40,042 nucleotides of DNA from NCBI GenBank assembly GCA_017551765.1, contig JAFZKV010000028.1, positions 1 to 40,042 of the forward strand. The letters run 5' to 3'. Shown here piece after piece: positions 1-8,195 of this stretch. This stretch comes from Bacteroidales bacterium (lineage in GTDB: Bacteria > Bacteroidota > Bacteroidia > Bacteroidales > P3). The translations under genes were made by a program, and so were the position numbers. Positions within the stretch are counted from its first letter, which is position 1, and each line of letters opens with the position of its first letter. The notes under the pieces were generated by a model. The model did not search any database, had not been told where the DNA came from, and saw nothing but the letters and a program-made list of their open reading frames with translations.

Positions 1-72
1 AACACCAAGGAGGAAACCGCAAATGTGGAAGGCGACAGCAATAATATTGCCGAGACCGATACTAAAGAATAA
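1..72 (+). CDS. C-terminal end of an unidentified protein (possibly GyrA)
   Basis: An open frame enters from the left edge and ends at TAA 70-72. It encodes 23 residues rich in Glu, Asp, Asn and Thr (ending AETDTKE), a hydrophilic acidic tail with no domain. Such tails end DNA gyrase subunit A in many Bacteroidales, where I recall gyrA lying just upstream of a TPR gene like the next one here. That identification rests on synteny alone and is an inference. The downstream gene begins 32 bp later with no visible promoter, so the two may be co-transcribed. Confidence 0.5.
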   Translation, partial: NTKEETANVEGDSNNIAETDTKE

Positions 73-104
73 AAGGAAACAAAAATAGAAACATTTAAAT
101 CAAC

Positions 105-1352
105 ATGGATATGAAAATGAAAAAGATTGTAACGTTGGCTGCTTTTGTGGCCTTGGCCATCAGCCTCAACGCCCAGTCGCTCGACGTGTCGAGTGCCTAT
201 CAGTACATGAACAAGAAGCCCCCGCTGCTGAAAAAAGCCAAGGAGTGCATCGACCGTGCTACCCTTGATGAGAAGGCTCGCGAGGACTCGCGCACATGGT
301 GCTACCGTGCCGTCATCTATACGATGATTGGCGCCGAGTCCACCAACCCCAAGTCGAAGTACAAAGACCTGGACCCCAATTGGGCCGACAAAGCTTATGA
401 GGCCGCTATGGAGTGCAAACGTTTAGACACCAAGCATGAGTGGGATGTGCAGTTGAAGGACGCTTTTGGCAACATCGGTGCTGAGTATTTCAACCGCTCG
501 GGTCACCTGTACAACGAAAAGAAGTATGACGAAGCCATGCAGTTTGCCGTCAAAGCCATTGATATGTTCAACAACGGCGGCCCTGAAAATGCCAAGAACG
601 CCAACCTGGCCACCTATCGCGCCGGCATCATTGCAATGGCTACCCGCGACACCGCCAGCATCAAGAAGTACTTCAACTCGCTGATGCGCAAGAAGAGCGA
701 CAATGAACAGGTCTACACTGTCCTTTTCAATGTCTACAAAGCAGAGAAGAACGACAAGCAGGCCATGAATGTGGCTACTACATTCCAGAAGAATTGCCCC
801 AACGACTACCATGCCTACCTGATACTCGCTGAAGGCTACCTGATGAATAATAATGTTGAACTCGGTAAGGAGCAGATTAACAAAGCCCTCGAGCTGACCA
901 AGGACTCGGCCAATATCTATCCCGTACTGCTGGCACAGTCGGCCGCCCTGCTTGAGATTACCGGCGACTTTGCAGGCGCCGAGGCCAAGTACATGGAGTC
1001 GCTCACGCTTAATCCTGTACAGTTCGAGGCCAACTTCAACATGGGCAAGATGTTCTACAACCGTGCTGTCGACAAGGTGAACAACGCTCCCGAGCCCGAC
1101 CCCTTCGATGAGAACTCGCTTGCCCTCTACGACAAGTTGGTTGAAGAATCGAAAGACCTCTTCCGTCAGTCTATTACCTACCTGGTGAAGGCTGTGGAGT
1201 ATCTCGACGCTTTGCCCGAGGCCGAGAAGCCCTACCACCGCGGTAACCTGGGCAGTGCCCTCGACGCTCTCTCCACCGCCTATGCCCGCGTGGAGATGTA
1301 CCAAGAGTCTACCGCTGCCAAGAATCGTGTGAAAGAACTGCAAGCAGAATAA
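105..1352 (+). CDS. Secreted tetratricopeptide-repeat protein
   Basis: The 415-residue product starts with a Sec-type signal peptide (MKKIVTLAAFVALAISLNAQ from the third Met), so it is exported to the periplasm or cell surface. The rest is helical with TPR-like spacing, for example the segments around YDEAMQFAVKAID and GAEAKYMESLTLNPVQFEANFNMG, and a final YARVEMYQEST unit. No enzymatic motif is visible; TPR proteins act as protein-binding scaffolds. Three possible ATG starts lie at 105, 111 and 117, and 117 gives the most compact signal peptide. It follows the partial gene closely and is closed by a strong hairpin terminator at 1380. Confidence 0.8.
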   Translation: MDMKMKKIVTLAAFVALAISLNAQSLDVSSAYQYMNKKPPLLKKAKECIDRATLDEKAREDSRTWCYRAVIYTMIGAESTNPKSKYKDLDPNWADKAYEAAMECKRLDTKHEWDVQLKDAFGNIGAEYFNRSGHLYNEKKYDEAMQFAVKAIDMFNNGGPENAKNANLATYRAGIIAMATRDTASIKKYFNSLMRKKSDNEQVYTVLFNVYKAEKNDKQAMNVATTFQKNCPNDYHAYLILAEGYLMNNNVELGKEQINKALELTKDSANIYPVLLAQSAALLEITGDFAGAEAKYMESLTLNPVQFEANFNMGKMFYNRAVDKVNNAPEPDPFDENSLALYDKLVEESKDLFRQSITYLVKAVEYLDALPEAEKPYHRGNLGSALDALSTAYARVEMYQESTAAKNRVKELQAE

Positions 1353-1379
1353 AACCTACAGTAATAGATGTTTTTTTCG

Positions 1380-1413
1380 CCTGATGGGGAGTCTTCTCCA
1401 TCAGGTTTTTTTT
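1380..1413 (+). terminator. Rho-independent terminator after the TPR gene
   Basis: CCTGATGG (1380-1387) pairs with CCATCAGG (1398-1405), with GGAG/CTCC able to pair inside, and a run of eight T follows. It lies 28 bp after the TPR stop codon and separates that gene from the TonB-dependent receptor. Confidence 0.9.
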
Positions 1414-1454
1414 ATTATTGAACAATAAATGAAGGGCAAGGGAGTTATTAAAGG

Positions 1455-3887
1455 GTGATTAAACGGAAAGCCATAGTTCTGCTGTCGATGCTGCTGCCAT
1501 TGCTGGCAGTGGGGCAGGGGATAGTGACGGGAACGGTAACCGACTCGCTGACCGGTGAGGCGCTGCAGTACACTTCCGTAGGTATAGCGGGCTCGACAGT
1601 AGGCACCATTACCGACGCGCAAGGGCGTTACCGACTACAAATTAATACTTCCGACAGCATTACTTTGCAATACTCTTTCGTTGGCTATCGCACTGCAGAG
1701 CGGCGCGTGGCGGTCAATGGTGACCTGCACATCAATGTGGCTTTGCATCCTGCGGCGCAGCAACTCGAAGGGGTGGAGATTGTGACCGACAAGGTGCGTA
1801 ACACAAGTTTTACTAAGATTGAGGTGGAAAGGCTCGACGATGCTGTTGGGCCTGGCGGCGGTGTGGAAGGAGTGATCAAGATGCTGCCCGACGTACAGTC
1901 CAATAATGAGTTGTCGTCGCAGTATTCGGTGCGAGGCGGCTCGTTTGATGAAAATTTGGTCTACATCAACGGTGTGGAAGTCTTCCGCCCCATGCTGATA
2001 CGCAGTGCACAACAGGAAGGCATGAGCATCATCAACCCAGACCTGGTCAGTTATATTCTCTTTTCTCCAGGCGGTTTTGATGCCACCTATGGCGACAAAC
2101 TTTCATCGGTGCTGGACATCACCTATAGCCGCCCGACGGAGTTTAAGGGCAAGGTGAGTGCCAGCCTGCTGGGAGGTGCTGCTTCGGTGCAGGGATTGGC
2201 TGGTAAAAAACTCAGTTACGCCCTCGGTCTGCGACAGCACAGCAACAGCTATATCTTTGGCAGCCTGGATACCAAAGGCAGTTATACTACCAGCTACACC
2301 GACCTACAGATGTTGTTTGGCTATCATGTCAACGATCGTCTCGACTTAAACTTGCTTGCCCTTTGGACACGCAACGTCTATGGTCTCGTACCTGAGAGTC
2401 AAACCACCACCTTCGGAGGCTTCTATATGCCGATGGAGTTGCATATCTACTTCGACGGCCAAGAGCAGGACAAGTACAATACCTTGCTGGGGGCTGTGTC
2501 GGCCGACTACCATCCCAATGACGATTGGCGATTTAAAACCAGCCTTGCCGCGCAGCATATCTCTGAGCGAGAGCGCTACGATGTGCAAAGTCAATATTTC
2601 CTCTACGAATTGGCGATGGGTGAGACTGTGGGCGACACCACACAATTTGACCGCGGAGTGGGCACTTTCCTTGAGCATGCAGCCAACCGCCTTGCCACCG
2701 ATATACTCTCACTCGACGCCTATGCTGTACGTCAAGCCCCGTTAGGCAGTTGGACAATGGGGATTAAATTGCAGGCCGAGCAGATAGCCGACCACCTGCG
2801 CGAGTGGAAGTGGGTTGACTCGGCCGGCTACGCCATGCCGACGGAGATACTGCCATACGGCGATACCACCAATACTCCTGTCAGCCCCATATTGCAACAA
2901 TATGCCAACGCGGAGAACTTCATCCAGACAGTGCATGCGGCAGCCTATGTGCAGCGCGATGTGGGTTTTGCAACGCGCCGTGGCGACGAATACAAGTTCG
3001 TGATGGGTGTGCGTGGCCAACTCTACCAAGGCTCACTTACCGATGGCCTAAAGTCCATGCTCAGTCCACGCTTGAGTGGCAGTTACAAACCTGCTGGCAA
3101 GCACGACCTGCTGTTCCGGTTGGCGGCAGGCATTTATCAGCAGGCTCCGTTCTATCGTGAATATCGCCGCATTGACGGCAGTTTAGCCAACGGTCTTAAT
3201 CCTCAGACATCCTATCAGATTACCGGCACAGGCGATTGGCGCCTTCGTATCTGGGACAAGCCTTTCACCATCACCGCCGACCTATACTACAAATATATCA
3301 CCGGTTTGATTCCTTATACCGTTGACAATTTACGATTGCGCTATATGCCCGACGAGACAGCTGTGGGTTATGTGGCTGGCCTCAGCTTGCGCATCAATGG
3401 CGAACTTGTTGAAGGTCTCGAGTCGTGGGCCAGCCTGTCACTCATGCAGACCCAGGAGGACATAGAGGATGATGGCCTCGGCTGGCTGGCACGTCCCACC
3501 GACCAACGTTTCAGCTTCAAACTATTCTTGCAAGACCATGTGCCATCCATCCCTTGGTGGCGTATGAGCCTCAATCTAATCTTCGGTACAGGCACGCCCG
3601 TCACCATTCCTATGGGACGGCGCACAGAGGAAGCCTTCCGGCTGCCTTCCTATTACCGTGTCGATTGGGGCAATACCGTGCAGTTGTGTGAGTTTGAATT
3701 CTTCAAACGCAGTAAATTGGGTCGTATGCTTGACGATGTGCAGGTGGGCATCGAAGTGTTCAACCTCTTCAACTTCCGCAATGTGGTCTCCTATCTGTGG
3801 GTCTCTGACTACGACAACCGTTATTACCCTGTGCCCAACTACCTCACTGCACGCCAACTCAACGTCAAACTTACCGTTCTCTTTTGA
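1455..3887 (+). CDS. TonB-dependent outer-membrane receptor with N-terminal carboxypeptidase-regulatory domain
   Basis: The 810-residue protein has a signal peptide (MIKRKAIVLLSMLLPLLAVGQ), then a CarboxypepD_reg-like domain at about residues 23-100 (GTVTDSLTGEALQYTSVGI, DAQGRYRL, YSFVGYRT). A plug domain follows at about 105-230 (YSVRGGSFDENLVYINGVE, GGFDATYGDKLSSVLDI), and the remainder alternates like a porin barrel, ending in LNVKLTVLF with a terminal Phe. It should take up an unknown ligand across the outer membrane using TonB energy. No SusD partner is adjacent, so it is not a typical Sus pair. The start is GTG, chosen because it alone gives a full signal peptide. A 9-codon ORF at 1429 ends on this start (GTGA). 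Confidence 0.9.
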   Translation: MIKRKAIVLLSMLLPLLAVGQGIVTGTVTDSLTGEALQYTSVGIAGSTVGTITDAQGRYRLQINTSDSITLQYSFVGYRTAERRVAVNGDLHINVALHPAAQQLEGVEIVTDKVRNTSFTKIEVERLDDAVGPGGGVEGVIKMLPDVQSNNELSSQYSVRGGSFDENLVYINGVEVFRPMLIRSAQQEGMSIINPDLVSYILFSPGGFDATYGDKLSSVLDITYSRPTEFKGKVSASLLGGAASVQGLAGKKLSYALGLRQHSNSYIFGSLDTKGSYTTSYTDLQMLFGYHVNDRLDLNLLALWTRNVYGLVPESQTTTFGGFYMPMELHIYFDGQEQDKYNTLLGAVSADYHPNDDWRFKTSLAAQHISERERYDVQSQYFLYELAMGETVGDTTQFDRGVGTFLEHAANRLATDILSLDAYAVRQAPLGSWTMGIKLQAEQIADHLREWKWVDSAGYAMPTEILPYGDTTNTPVSPILQQYANAENFIQTVHAAAYVQRDVGFATRRGDEYKFVMGVRGQLYQGSLTDGLKSMLSPRLSGSYKPAGKHDLLFRLAAGIYQQAPFYREYRRIDGSLANGLNPQTSYQITGTGDWRLRIWDKPFTITADLYYKYITGLIPYTVDNLRLRYMPDETAVGYVAGLSLRINGELVEGLESWASLSLMQTQEDIEDDGLGWLARPTDQRFSFKLFLQDHVPSIPWWRMSLNLIFGTGTPVTIPMGRRTEEAFRLPSYYRVDWGNTVQLCEFEFFKRSKLGRMLDDVQVGIEVFNLFNFRNVVSYLWVSDYDNRYYPVPNYLTARQLNVKLTVLF

Positions 3888-5101
3888 TGATTTCCTTCCC
3901 CGATGTAAAAAGTTTGCTGCAGCCCGAACGTCGCACATTTGCCGACGGTAGCGAAGTGTTGCTTTTCCCCACCGAAAGCACAGAACTCGTGAAGCTCGAC
4001 CTTGTTTTCGATGCGGGATATTCCTTGCAAACACAGAAACTCTGTGCCCGTGCGGTGTCGAAGTTGATGCCTGTGGCCACACGACACATGAATTCGCGTA
4101 AGTTGGCCGAATACCTCGATTATCGTGGTGTGCTAATGGATAGTTCTCTTGGCCTCTGTAAGAATATACTTTCTGTCTATACCCACCGGCGCTACCTTGA
4201 AGAGGTGCTGTCTGTAGTGGACGACATGATACGTCAGCCGGCTTTTGACGAGGCCGACTTTGAAGTGTGGCGTGCAGCTAAACGACAGGAAATGCTGGCC
4301 GCCCTGAAACGTTCACCTGCTCAGGCGCGGCGTATATGGTACCATGCTCTTTTCGGCTCTGATCATCCTTTGGGACAATATGCCACGGTGGAAGACCTTG
4401 AAAGACTTGAGTTGAAAGATGTGGCTGATTTCCATAGTGAGCACTACAAACACTGCCAAGTAATCATGTCTGGCAATGTGGGCGAGCGGGGGGTGACAGA
4501 GTGTCTGAGTGACAAAGTGACTGAGCAACCTAGCCACTCAGCTACTCAGTCACCCAGCCACTCAGTCACTCTCCCCATCGAGGGTGCGCAGCAAACCTCC
4601 CTACGTATTGGCCGCATATTGCCCGAGAATGACGGGCGTCTGCTTATCCACACTTCGTTGTTGGGCGGTTACTTTGGCTCGCGCTTAATGAGCAATCTGC
4701 GCGAGGACAAGGGTTTTACCTATGGCATCTCTGCCCACATGCAGGAATATGGTGACGGCACGACAGTTTTCTACATTCTTTCCGACGTGGCCGCTGGCAC
4801 TGCACAAGCAGCCGTCGAAGAGGTGATGCAAGAACTGCGGCGGTTAGGCGAGGCACCTGTGTCACAGGAAGAGTTGGATGTGGTTCGCAACGTTCTTGCG
4901 GGCGACGCCATGCGGGCCCTCGACGGAGTATTTGAGCGCGCCGAGCGATGGTGCGACATTGTCGAGAATGGCCACTCTTGGCTCATGGACCCCGACTTCG
5001 GAAATATACTTCGTGATGTAACTCCCGAACAACTTTGTGACCTGGCCCATCGCTACCTCAATCCCGACGATATGACTGTTGCCCTCGCCGGAGTTGTTTG
5101 A
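3887..5101 (+). CDS. M16-family (insulinase-like) protein lacking the zinc motif
   Basis: The 404-residue protein has the two-domain layout of an M16B peptidase. The C-terminal half carries the family signature GGYFGSRLMSNLREDKG followed by FTYGISA. The N-terminal half should hold the zinc motif HXXEH, but the aligned region reads LCARAVSKLMPVA with no His or Glu, so it cannot bind zinc in the usual way. Known M16 pairs combine one active and one inactive subunit; no active partner is in this window. The ATG at 3887 shares one base with the TonB receptor stop (TGATG), which implies translational coupling; an in-frame TTG at 3884 is less likely. Residues 203-229 are encoded by an 8-bp repeat array. 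Confidence 0.82.
   Translation: MISFPDVKSLLQPERRTFADGSEVLLFPTESTELVKLDLVFDAGYSLQTQKLCARAVSKLMPVATRHMNSRKLAEYLDYRGVLMDSSLGLCKNILSVYTHRRYLEEVLSVVDDMIRQPAFDEADFEVWRAAKRQEMLAALKRSPAQARRIWYHALFGSDHPLGQYATVEDLERLELKDVADFHSEHYKHCQVIMSGNVGERGVTECLSDKVTEQPSHSATQSPSHSVTLPIEGAQQTSLRIGRILPENDGRLLIHTSLLGGYFGSRLMSNLREDKGFTYGISAHMQEYGDGTTVFYILSDVAAGTAQAAVEEVMQELRRLGEAPVSQEELDVVRNVLAGDAMRALDGVFERAERWCDIVENGHSWLMDPDFGNILRDVTPEQLCDLAHRYLNPDDMTVALAGVV
4492..4571 (+). repeat. 8-bp-period inverted array inside the M16 gene
   Basis: Ten units of exactly 8 bp, in register. The left units (agtgtctg, agtgacaa, agtgactg) give way after agcaacct to units of the opposite strand sense (agccactc, agctactc, agtcaccc, agccactc, agtcactc). 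GTGACTGAG and CTCAGTCAC are reverse complements. The nine units from 4500 make 72 bp (24 codons) with no stop, giving a Ser/Thr/Gln-rich insert between the two M16 domains. Same unit family as the truB array at 26014. Confidence 0.85.
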
Positions 5102-5140
5102 AACGCCAACCAGATACCGATTGTTCATTTGCACTTTTTT

Positions 5141-5173
5141 GGCATTTCTTTTACAAAAAACAAAAGAAATACC
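5141..5173. terminator. Possible bidirectional terminator hairpin
   Basis: GGCATTTCTTTT (5141-5152) pairs with AAAAGAAATACC (5162-5173) with one mismatch around a 9-nt A-rich loop. The arms are T-rich and A-rich rather than GC-rich, so termination is plausible but weak. Its position between convergent genes fits. Confidence 0.4.
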
Positions 5174-5223
5174 AATACAAACGCATCAAATTATATGATT
5201 CTGCCCATGCCCAATCCCTGCCA

Positions 5224-5278
5224 TGAACCTACCCAGAACTTACCAAGAACTTACCAAGGACTTCCCATCGACTACCAC
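5224..5278. repeat. 11-bp-period array in intergenic DNA
   Basis: Five units of exactly 11 bp: tgaacctaccc, then agaacttacca twice, then aggacttccca, then tcgactaccac. The period holds while the sequence drifts. The last unit forms one arm of a 7-bp palindrome that continues to 5286. Confidence 0.75.
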
Positions 5279-5418
5279 GGTGGTAGAACATAAGACGTTA
5301 ATACGAGCAGATGAAGATTGTCTGATGTTCTGTATATTAATTTGTTATCGTTTCGCCAGGGCTTTGTTTGTTATTTTGATGCGTTAGCCCATAAATAAGG
5401 GCAAGAAAAATGAAAGAG

Positions 5419-5805
5419 TCAGCGGCGCCTGTTGCGCTCGTTGTTGACAAACTGCACTAAGGCAACGGTCTCGAAAACGAGGCTGACGACGTAGCCCACC
5501 AGGAAAGCCACAGTGAAGAGGTGTGCGTGGGTGAGGTGGGTGAGTAGGTAGGCGGCCAATATGACGATGTGGAGGAATAGCATGCCGACCACGGTGGCAA
5601 GGAATATCTGCACAAAGGTCTTGGGCGAGCGGTACATGGCCCGAGTGACAAGGAAATGCTGCACGCCGGCGACAACGCCAAAATAGAGTGCCAGCAAGGG
5701 CATGGCCACAAGAAAGCTTGCCGGACTAACCCACAGCACCACAAAGGAGGCCAGCACCAACGCCAGCGTCATCGCCAGCAGTGAAATCAGATAGCGGCGG
5801 CTCAT
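5419..5805 (-). CDS. Small four-helix integral membrane protein, unknown function
   Basis: 128 residues with four hydrophobic segments, at roughly residues 5-27, 30-50, 60-85 and 92-117, and a basic tail NNERNRRR. The start ATG at 5805 overlaps the pyrI stop (ATGA), which is why the longer upstream open frame was rejected. I do not recognise the family with confidence. The layout is vaguely like the AtpI-type proteins of Bacteroidetes, but there is no diagnostic motif and no F0 gene nearby. It is the last gene of the leftward block and is probably translated by coupling with pyrI. Confidence 0.7.
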   Translation of the reverse strand: MSRRYLISLLAMTLALVLASFVVLWVSPASFLVAMPLLALYFGVVAGVQHFLVTRAMYRSPKTFVQIFLATVVGMLFLHIVILAAYLLTHLTHAHLFTVAFLVGYVVSLVFETVALVQFVNNERNRRR

Positions 5806-6263
5806 TCGGTGAACTTCATGGTTTCCTTGGTGGTGAACTTCTCGCAGTAGTGGCAGCGGAGCTTCAGGTTCTCTTTGTCGACGATGTCGAACTTGGTGGG
5901 AACCACCTCGGCGTTGGTGATGCACTTGGGGTTGGCGCAGCGGATGAAGTGCTCGATATGGTCGGGTATTTCGGCCTTGAACTTCTTCACCACCTTGTAA
6001 TCTTCAATGTCAATAATGGAGGCAAAAGGAGCCACCAGGGCTATCTTGCTGACTTCCTCGACGGAGAAGTGTTTGTTTTTAATCTTGACGATACCCTTCT
6101 TGCCGAGCTTGCTGCTGGAAAGGTAGTTGCCGATGAGTACTTCGTCCTTGTATTTCTCGAGGCCCAAAATACGGATGACCTGATAGACGCTTTCGGTAGG
6201 TATATGGTCTATGACTGTGCCGTTCTCGATGGCCGACACCACCATTTCTTTCTTGGTTTCCAT
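5802..6263 (-). CDS. pyrI: Aspartate carbamoyltransferase regulatory chain
   Basis: 153 residues, the usual length for PyrI. The N-terminal allosteric domain binds nucleotides (CTP/ATP) and the C-terminal domain binds zinc and contacts PyrB. The four zinc ligands are visible at Cys109 and Cys114 (RCANPKCIT) and Cys137 and Cys140 (RCHYCEK). It lies directly downstream of pyrB, the catalytic chain, so the complete allosteric ATCase is made from one mRNA. The gap to pyrB is filled by a 7-bp repeat array. Its stop codon overlaps the start of the following membrane protein. Confidence 0.97.
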   Translation of the reverse strand: METKKEMVVSAIENGTVIDHIPTESVYQVIRILGLEKYKDEVLIGNYLSSSKLGKKGIVKIKNKHFSVEEVSKIALVAPFASIIDIEDYKVVKKFKAEIPDHIEHFIRCANPKCITNAEVVPTKFDIVDKENLKLRCHYCEKFTTKETMKFTE

Positions 6264-6266
6264 TTT

Positions 6267-6300
6267 CTTTAAACTTTAAACCTTAAACTTTAAACTTTAC
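6267..6300. repeat. 7-bp-period array filling the pyrB-pyrI gap
   Basis: Units ctttaaa, ctttaaa, ccttaaa, ctttaaa and a partial fifth, each 7 bp. It fills the gap between the pyrI start (6263) and pyrB, and the pyrB stop codon (6297-6299) lies inside the last unit. Same family as 28194-28234. Confidence 0.85.
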
Positions 6301-7214
6301 TTCACTCCCAGAATGGCGGCCATGAGTGCCTGACGTACATAGACGCCGTTCTGCGCCTGCTGGAAGTAGTAGGCGTAAGGCGTAGTGTCCACGTCGGTGG
6401 TAATCTCGTTGACGCGGGGCAGCGGGTGTAGTACACGCATGTTGGGTTTGCAGCCGGTCAGCATATCGGCACTGAGAATACAACTGTCCTTCACACGCTC
6501 ATACTCCATCGGGTCGGGGAAACGCTCGCGCTGCACGCGGGTCATGTAGATGATGTCGGCTGTGGGAATAATGTCTTTGAGGTCGGTATATTGGTAGTAC
6601 TTCAATCCGGCGTCTTTGATGCTCATCTTCACACTGCTGGGGAGTTTGAGCTCTACAGGGCTGACCAGGTGGAAGGTGGCGTTGAAGTTGCACATGGCCT
6701 GTACCAGCGAGTGGACGGTGCGGCCGTACTTCAGGTCACCCACGCAGGCAATCTGCAGGTTCTCTAACGTGCCCTGGGTCTTGCGGATGCTGTAGAGGTC
6801 GAGCATACACTGTGTGGGATGCTGGTTGGCACCGTCGCCGGCATTGATGACGGGTACAGATGCCACCTCGGAGGCGTAGCGCGAAGAGCCTTCCTTGGGG
6901 TTGCGCATCACGATGAGGTCGCTATAGGAACTGACCATCACGATTGTGTCGTGCAGCGACTCGCCTTTCTGGACACTTGTTCCACCGGGGTCGCTGAAGC
7001 CGATGATGCGGGCGCCCAGCTGGTTGGCGGCGCTTTCAAAGCTGAGTCGTGTGCGGGTCGACGGCTCAAAGAAGAGCGTGGCCACCACTTTGTCGCTCAG
7101 GATTTTCTGTTTGGGATTTTTCTCAAATCCTTCCGCAATGTCCAGCACCTCAATGTACTCCTCCTTCGAGAAGTCGGTGATGGAGATGAGGTTCCGTCCT
7201 TTTAAAGTACTCAT
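6297..7214 (-). CDS. pyrB: Aspartate carbamoyltransferase catalytic chain
   Basis: 305 residues, the normal length. It condenses carbamoyl phosphate with aspartate in the first committed step of pyrimidine synthesis, in the cytoplasm. The carbamoyl-phosphate loop FFEPSTRTRLSFE is at residues 48-60, QKGESLHDT supplies the 80s-loop Ser and Lys, NQHPTQCMLDL is at about 130-140, and the aspartate-side motif HPLPRV is near 263. It is followed by pyrI. Upstream on the same strand is a TPR lipoprotein across a 41-bp gap holding an 8-bp repeat array. No attenuator or leader peptide was found. Confidence 0.98.
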   Translation of the reverse strand: MSTLKGRNLISITDFSKEEYIEVLDIAEGFEKNPKQKILSDKVVATLFFEPSTRTRLSFESAANQLGARIIGFSDPGGTSVQKGESLHDTIVMVSSYSDLIVMRNPKEGSSRYASEVASVPVINAGDGANQHPTQCMLDLYSIRKTQGTLENLQIACVGDLKYGRTVHSLVQAMCNFNATFHLVSPVELKLPSSVKMSIKDAGLKYYQYTDLKDIIPTADIIYMTRVQRERFPDPMEYERVKDSCILSADMLTGCKPNMRVLHPLPRVNEITTDVDTTPYAYYFQQAQNGVYVRQALMAAILGVK

Positions 7215-7221
7215 GTTGTAT

Positions 7222-7253
7222 ATTGTTTTGATTGTTTGATTGCCTGATTGTTG
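7222..7253. repeat. 8-bp-period array upstream of pyrB
   Basis: Four units of 8 bp (attgtttt, gattgttt, gattgcct, gattgttg) that occupy most of the gap between the TPR lipoprotein stop and the pyrB start. The same gattgttt-type unit recurs inside priA at 37271. Confidence 0.75.
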
Positions 7254-7255
7254 TT

Positions 7256-8167
7256 TTATTTCATTGCTTCAATGGCGAGTTGGCGGTTTACACGGGCCGC
7301 CTCCATGTCGGGGTCGGCTTCGAGGGCGCGGTCGAAATACTCGACGGCACGGGCTGGATCGCCGTAGTGGAAGAGTTCGATGTAGCCCAGATTATGCCAT
7401 GCATCGGCGCTCTTTTCGTTGATGTCAAGCATGTTGCGGTAGAGGGTTTCAGCCTCCTCCATCTCGCCGCGTTCCTGGTGGTACATGGCGAGGGCATACA
7501 TGGTGTTGGTGTTTGTGGGTTCGAGGCGTAGTGCGGTGCCGAGGTATTCTTCGGCCAAGGGGTTGAGGCGTGAGGCGTAGAGTACGCCAAGCTCCTCGAA
7601 CGAAGGTGCATAGTCGGGATATAGGTCGCACACTTTACCCAGCAACCCCACTGCGTTCGCGGTGTCGCCCTTCTCCTTGTAGATAAATCCTTTCATGAAG
7701 AGGGCCGTGCGGTTGTTGGGTTCCTGCTCTGTGACACGGCTGAGGCATTTGAGCGAACGGTCATAGTCGCGGCTGTAGAAGGTTACCTCTCCCATCTTTA
7801 GTTGTACTTCGATGCTTTCAGGGTCAAGTTTCTCGGCCTCACTGAGGGCTTTGTAACTATCCTCAACATTACCGTTGGCAAAACATACATCAGCTTGACG
7901 CAGGCGGTAGGCCACATTGTTGGGCTCCAAGTCGACGGCCTTGTTGGCATCGTACATGGCCTCTTTTGCGCGTCCCAGGTTCATCAGCACGGCAGCACGT
8001 TCAGCATATGCCTCAGCATCCTTTGGGTGTTTTTCAATGCGAAAGTCGAGCACTTCAAGGCGTTCGCCATCCGTCAGGTCCTCGTCGTCAAGGCTTTTGT
8101 GGTGACGGCAGGCGGCCACTGAAATCGTCAGCAGAGGCAATAGCAGGTATAGACAGGCCTTTTTCAT
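7256..8167 (-). CDS. TPR-repeat lipoprotein
   Basis: 303 residues with a lipoprotein signal peptide whose lipobox is SVAAC (Cys20). The mature part is a run of about seven TPR units: EAYAERAAVLMNLGRAKEA, VAYRLRQADVCFANGN, AWHNLGYIELFHYGDPARA and so on. It probably acts as a periplasm-facing scaffold; its partner is unknown. It lies 28 bp after dus and 41 bp before pyrB on the same strand with no clear -7 box in either gap, so it is likely part of the cvpA-dus transcript. Confidence 0.88.
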   Translation of the reverse strand: MKKACLYLLLPLLTISVAACRHHKSLDDEDLTDGERLEVLDFRIEKHPKDAEAYAERAAVLMNLGRAKEAMYDANKAVDLEPNNVAYRLRQADVCFANGNVEDSYKALSEAEKLDPESIEVQLKMGEVTFYSRDYDRSLKCLSRVTEQEPNNRTALFMKGFIYKEKGDTANAVGLLGKVCDLYPDYAPSFEELGVLYASRLNPLAEEYLGTALRLEPTNTNTMYALAMYHQERGEMEEAETLYRNMLDINEKSADAWHNLGYIELFHYGDPARAVEYFDRALEADPDMEAARVNRQLAIEAMK

Positions 8168-8195
8168 TTTCTTAAATTACGTAAAAAGTGCTTTT

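Larger units (their letters stand above)
5102..5418. other. Convergent intergenic region (317 bp) with hairpin and 11-bp array
   Basis: No gene is seen here. It separates the rightward M16 gene from the leftward membrane-protein gene, so promoters are not expected. It holds an imperfect 12-bp hairpin at 5141-5173, an 11-bp-period array at 5224-5278 and a small palindrome (arms CTACCAC and GTGGTAG) at 5272-5286. The rest is AT-rich with no recognised element. Confidence 0.6.

Noticed and set aside
5806-5925. A longer start for the membrane protein at 5419
   Set aside because: The first 40 residues are pyrI in another frame (His/Arg-rich), and the ATGA overlap gives a clean membrane protein start.
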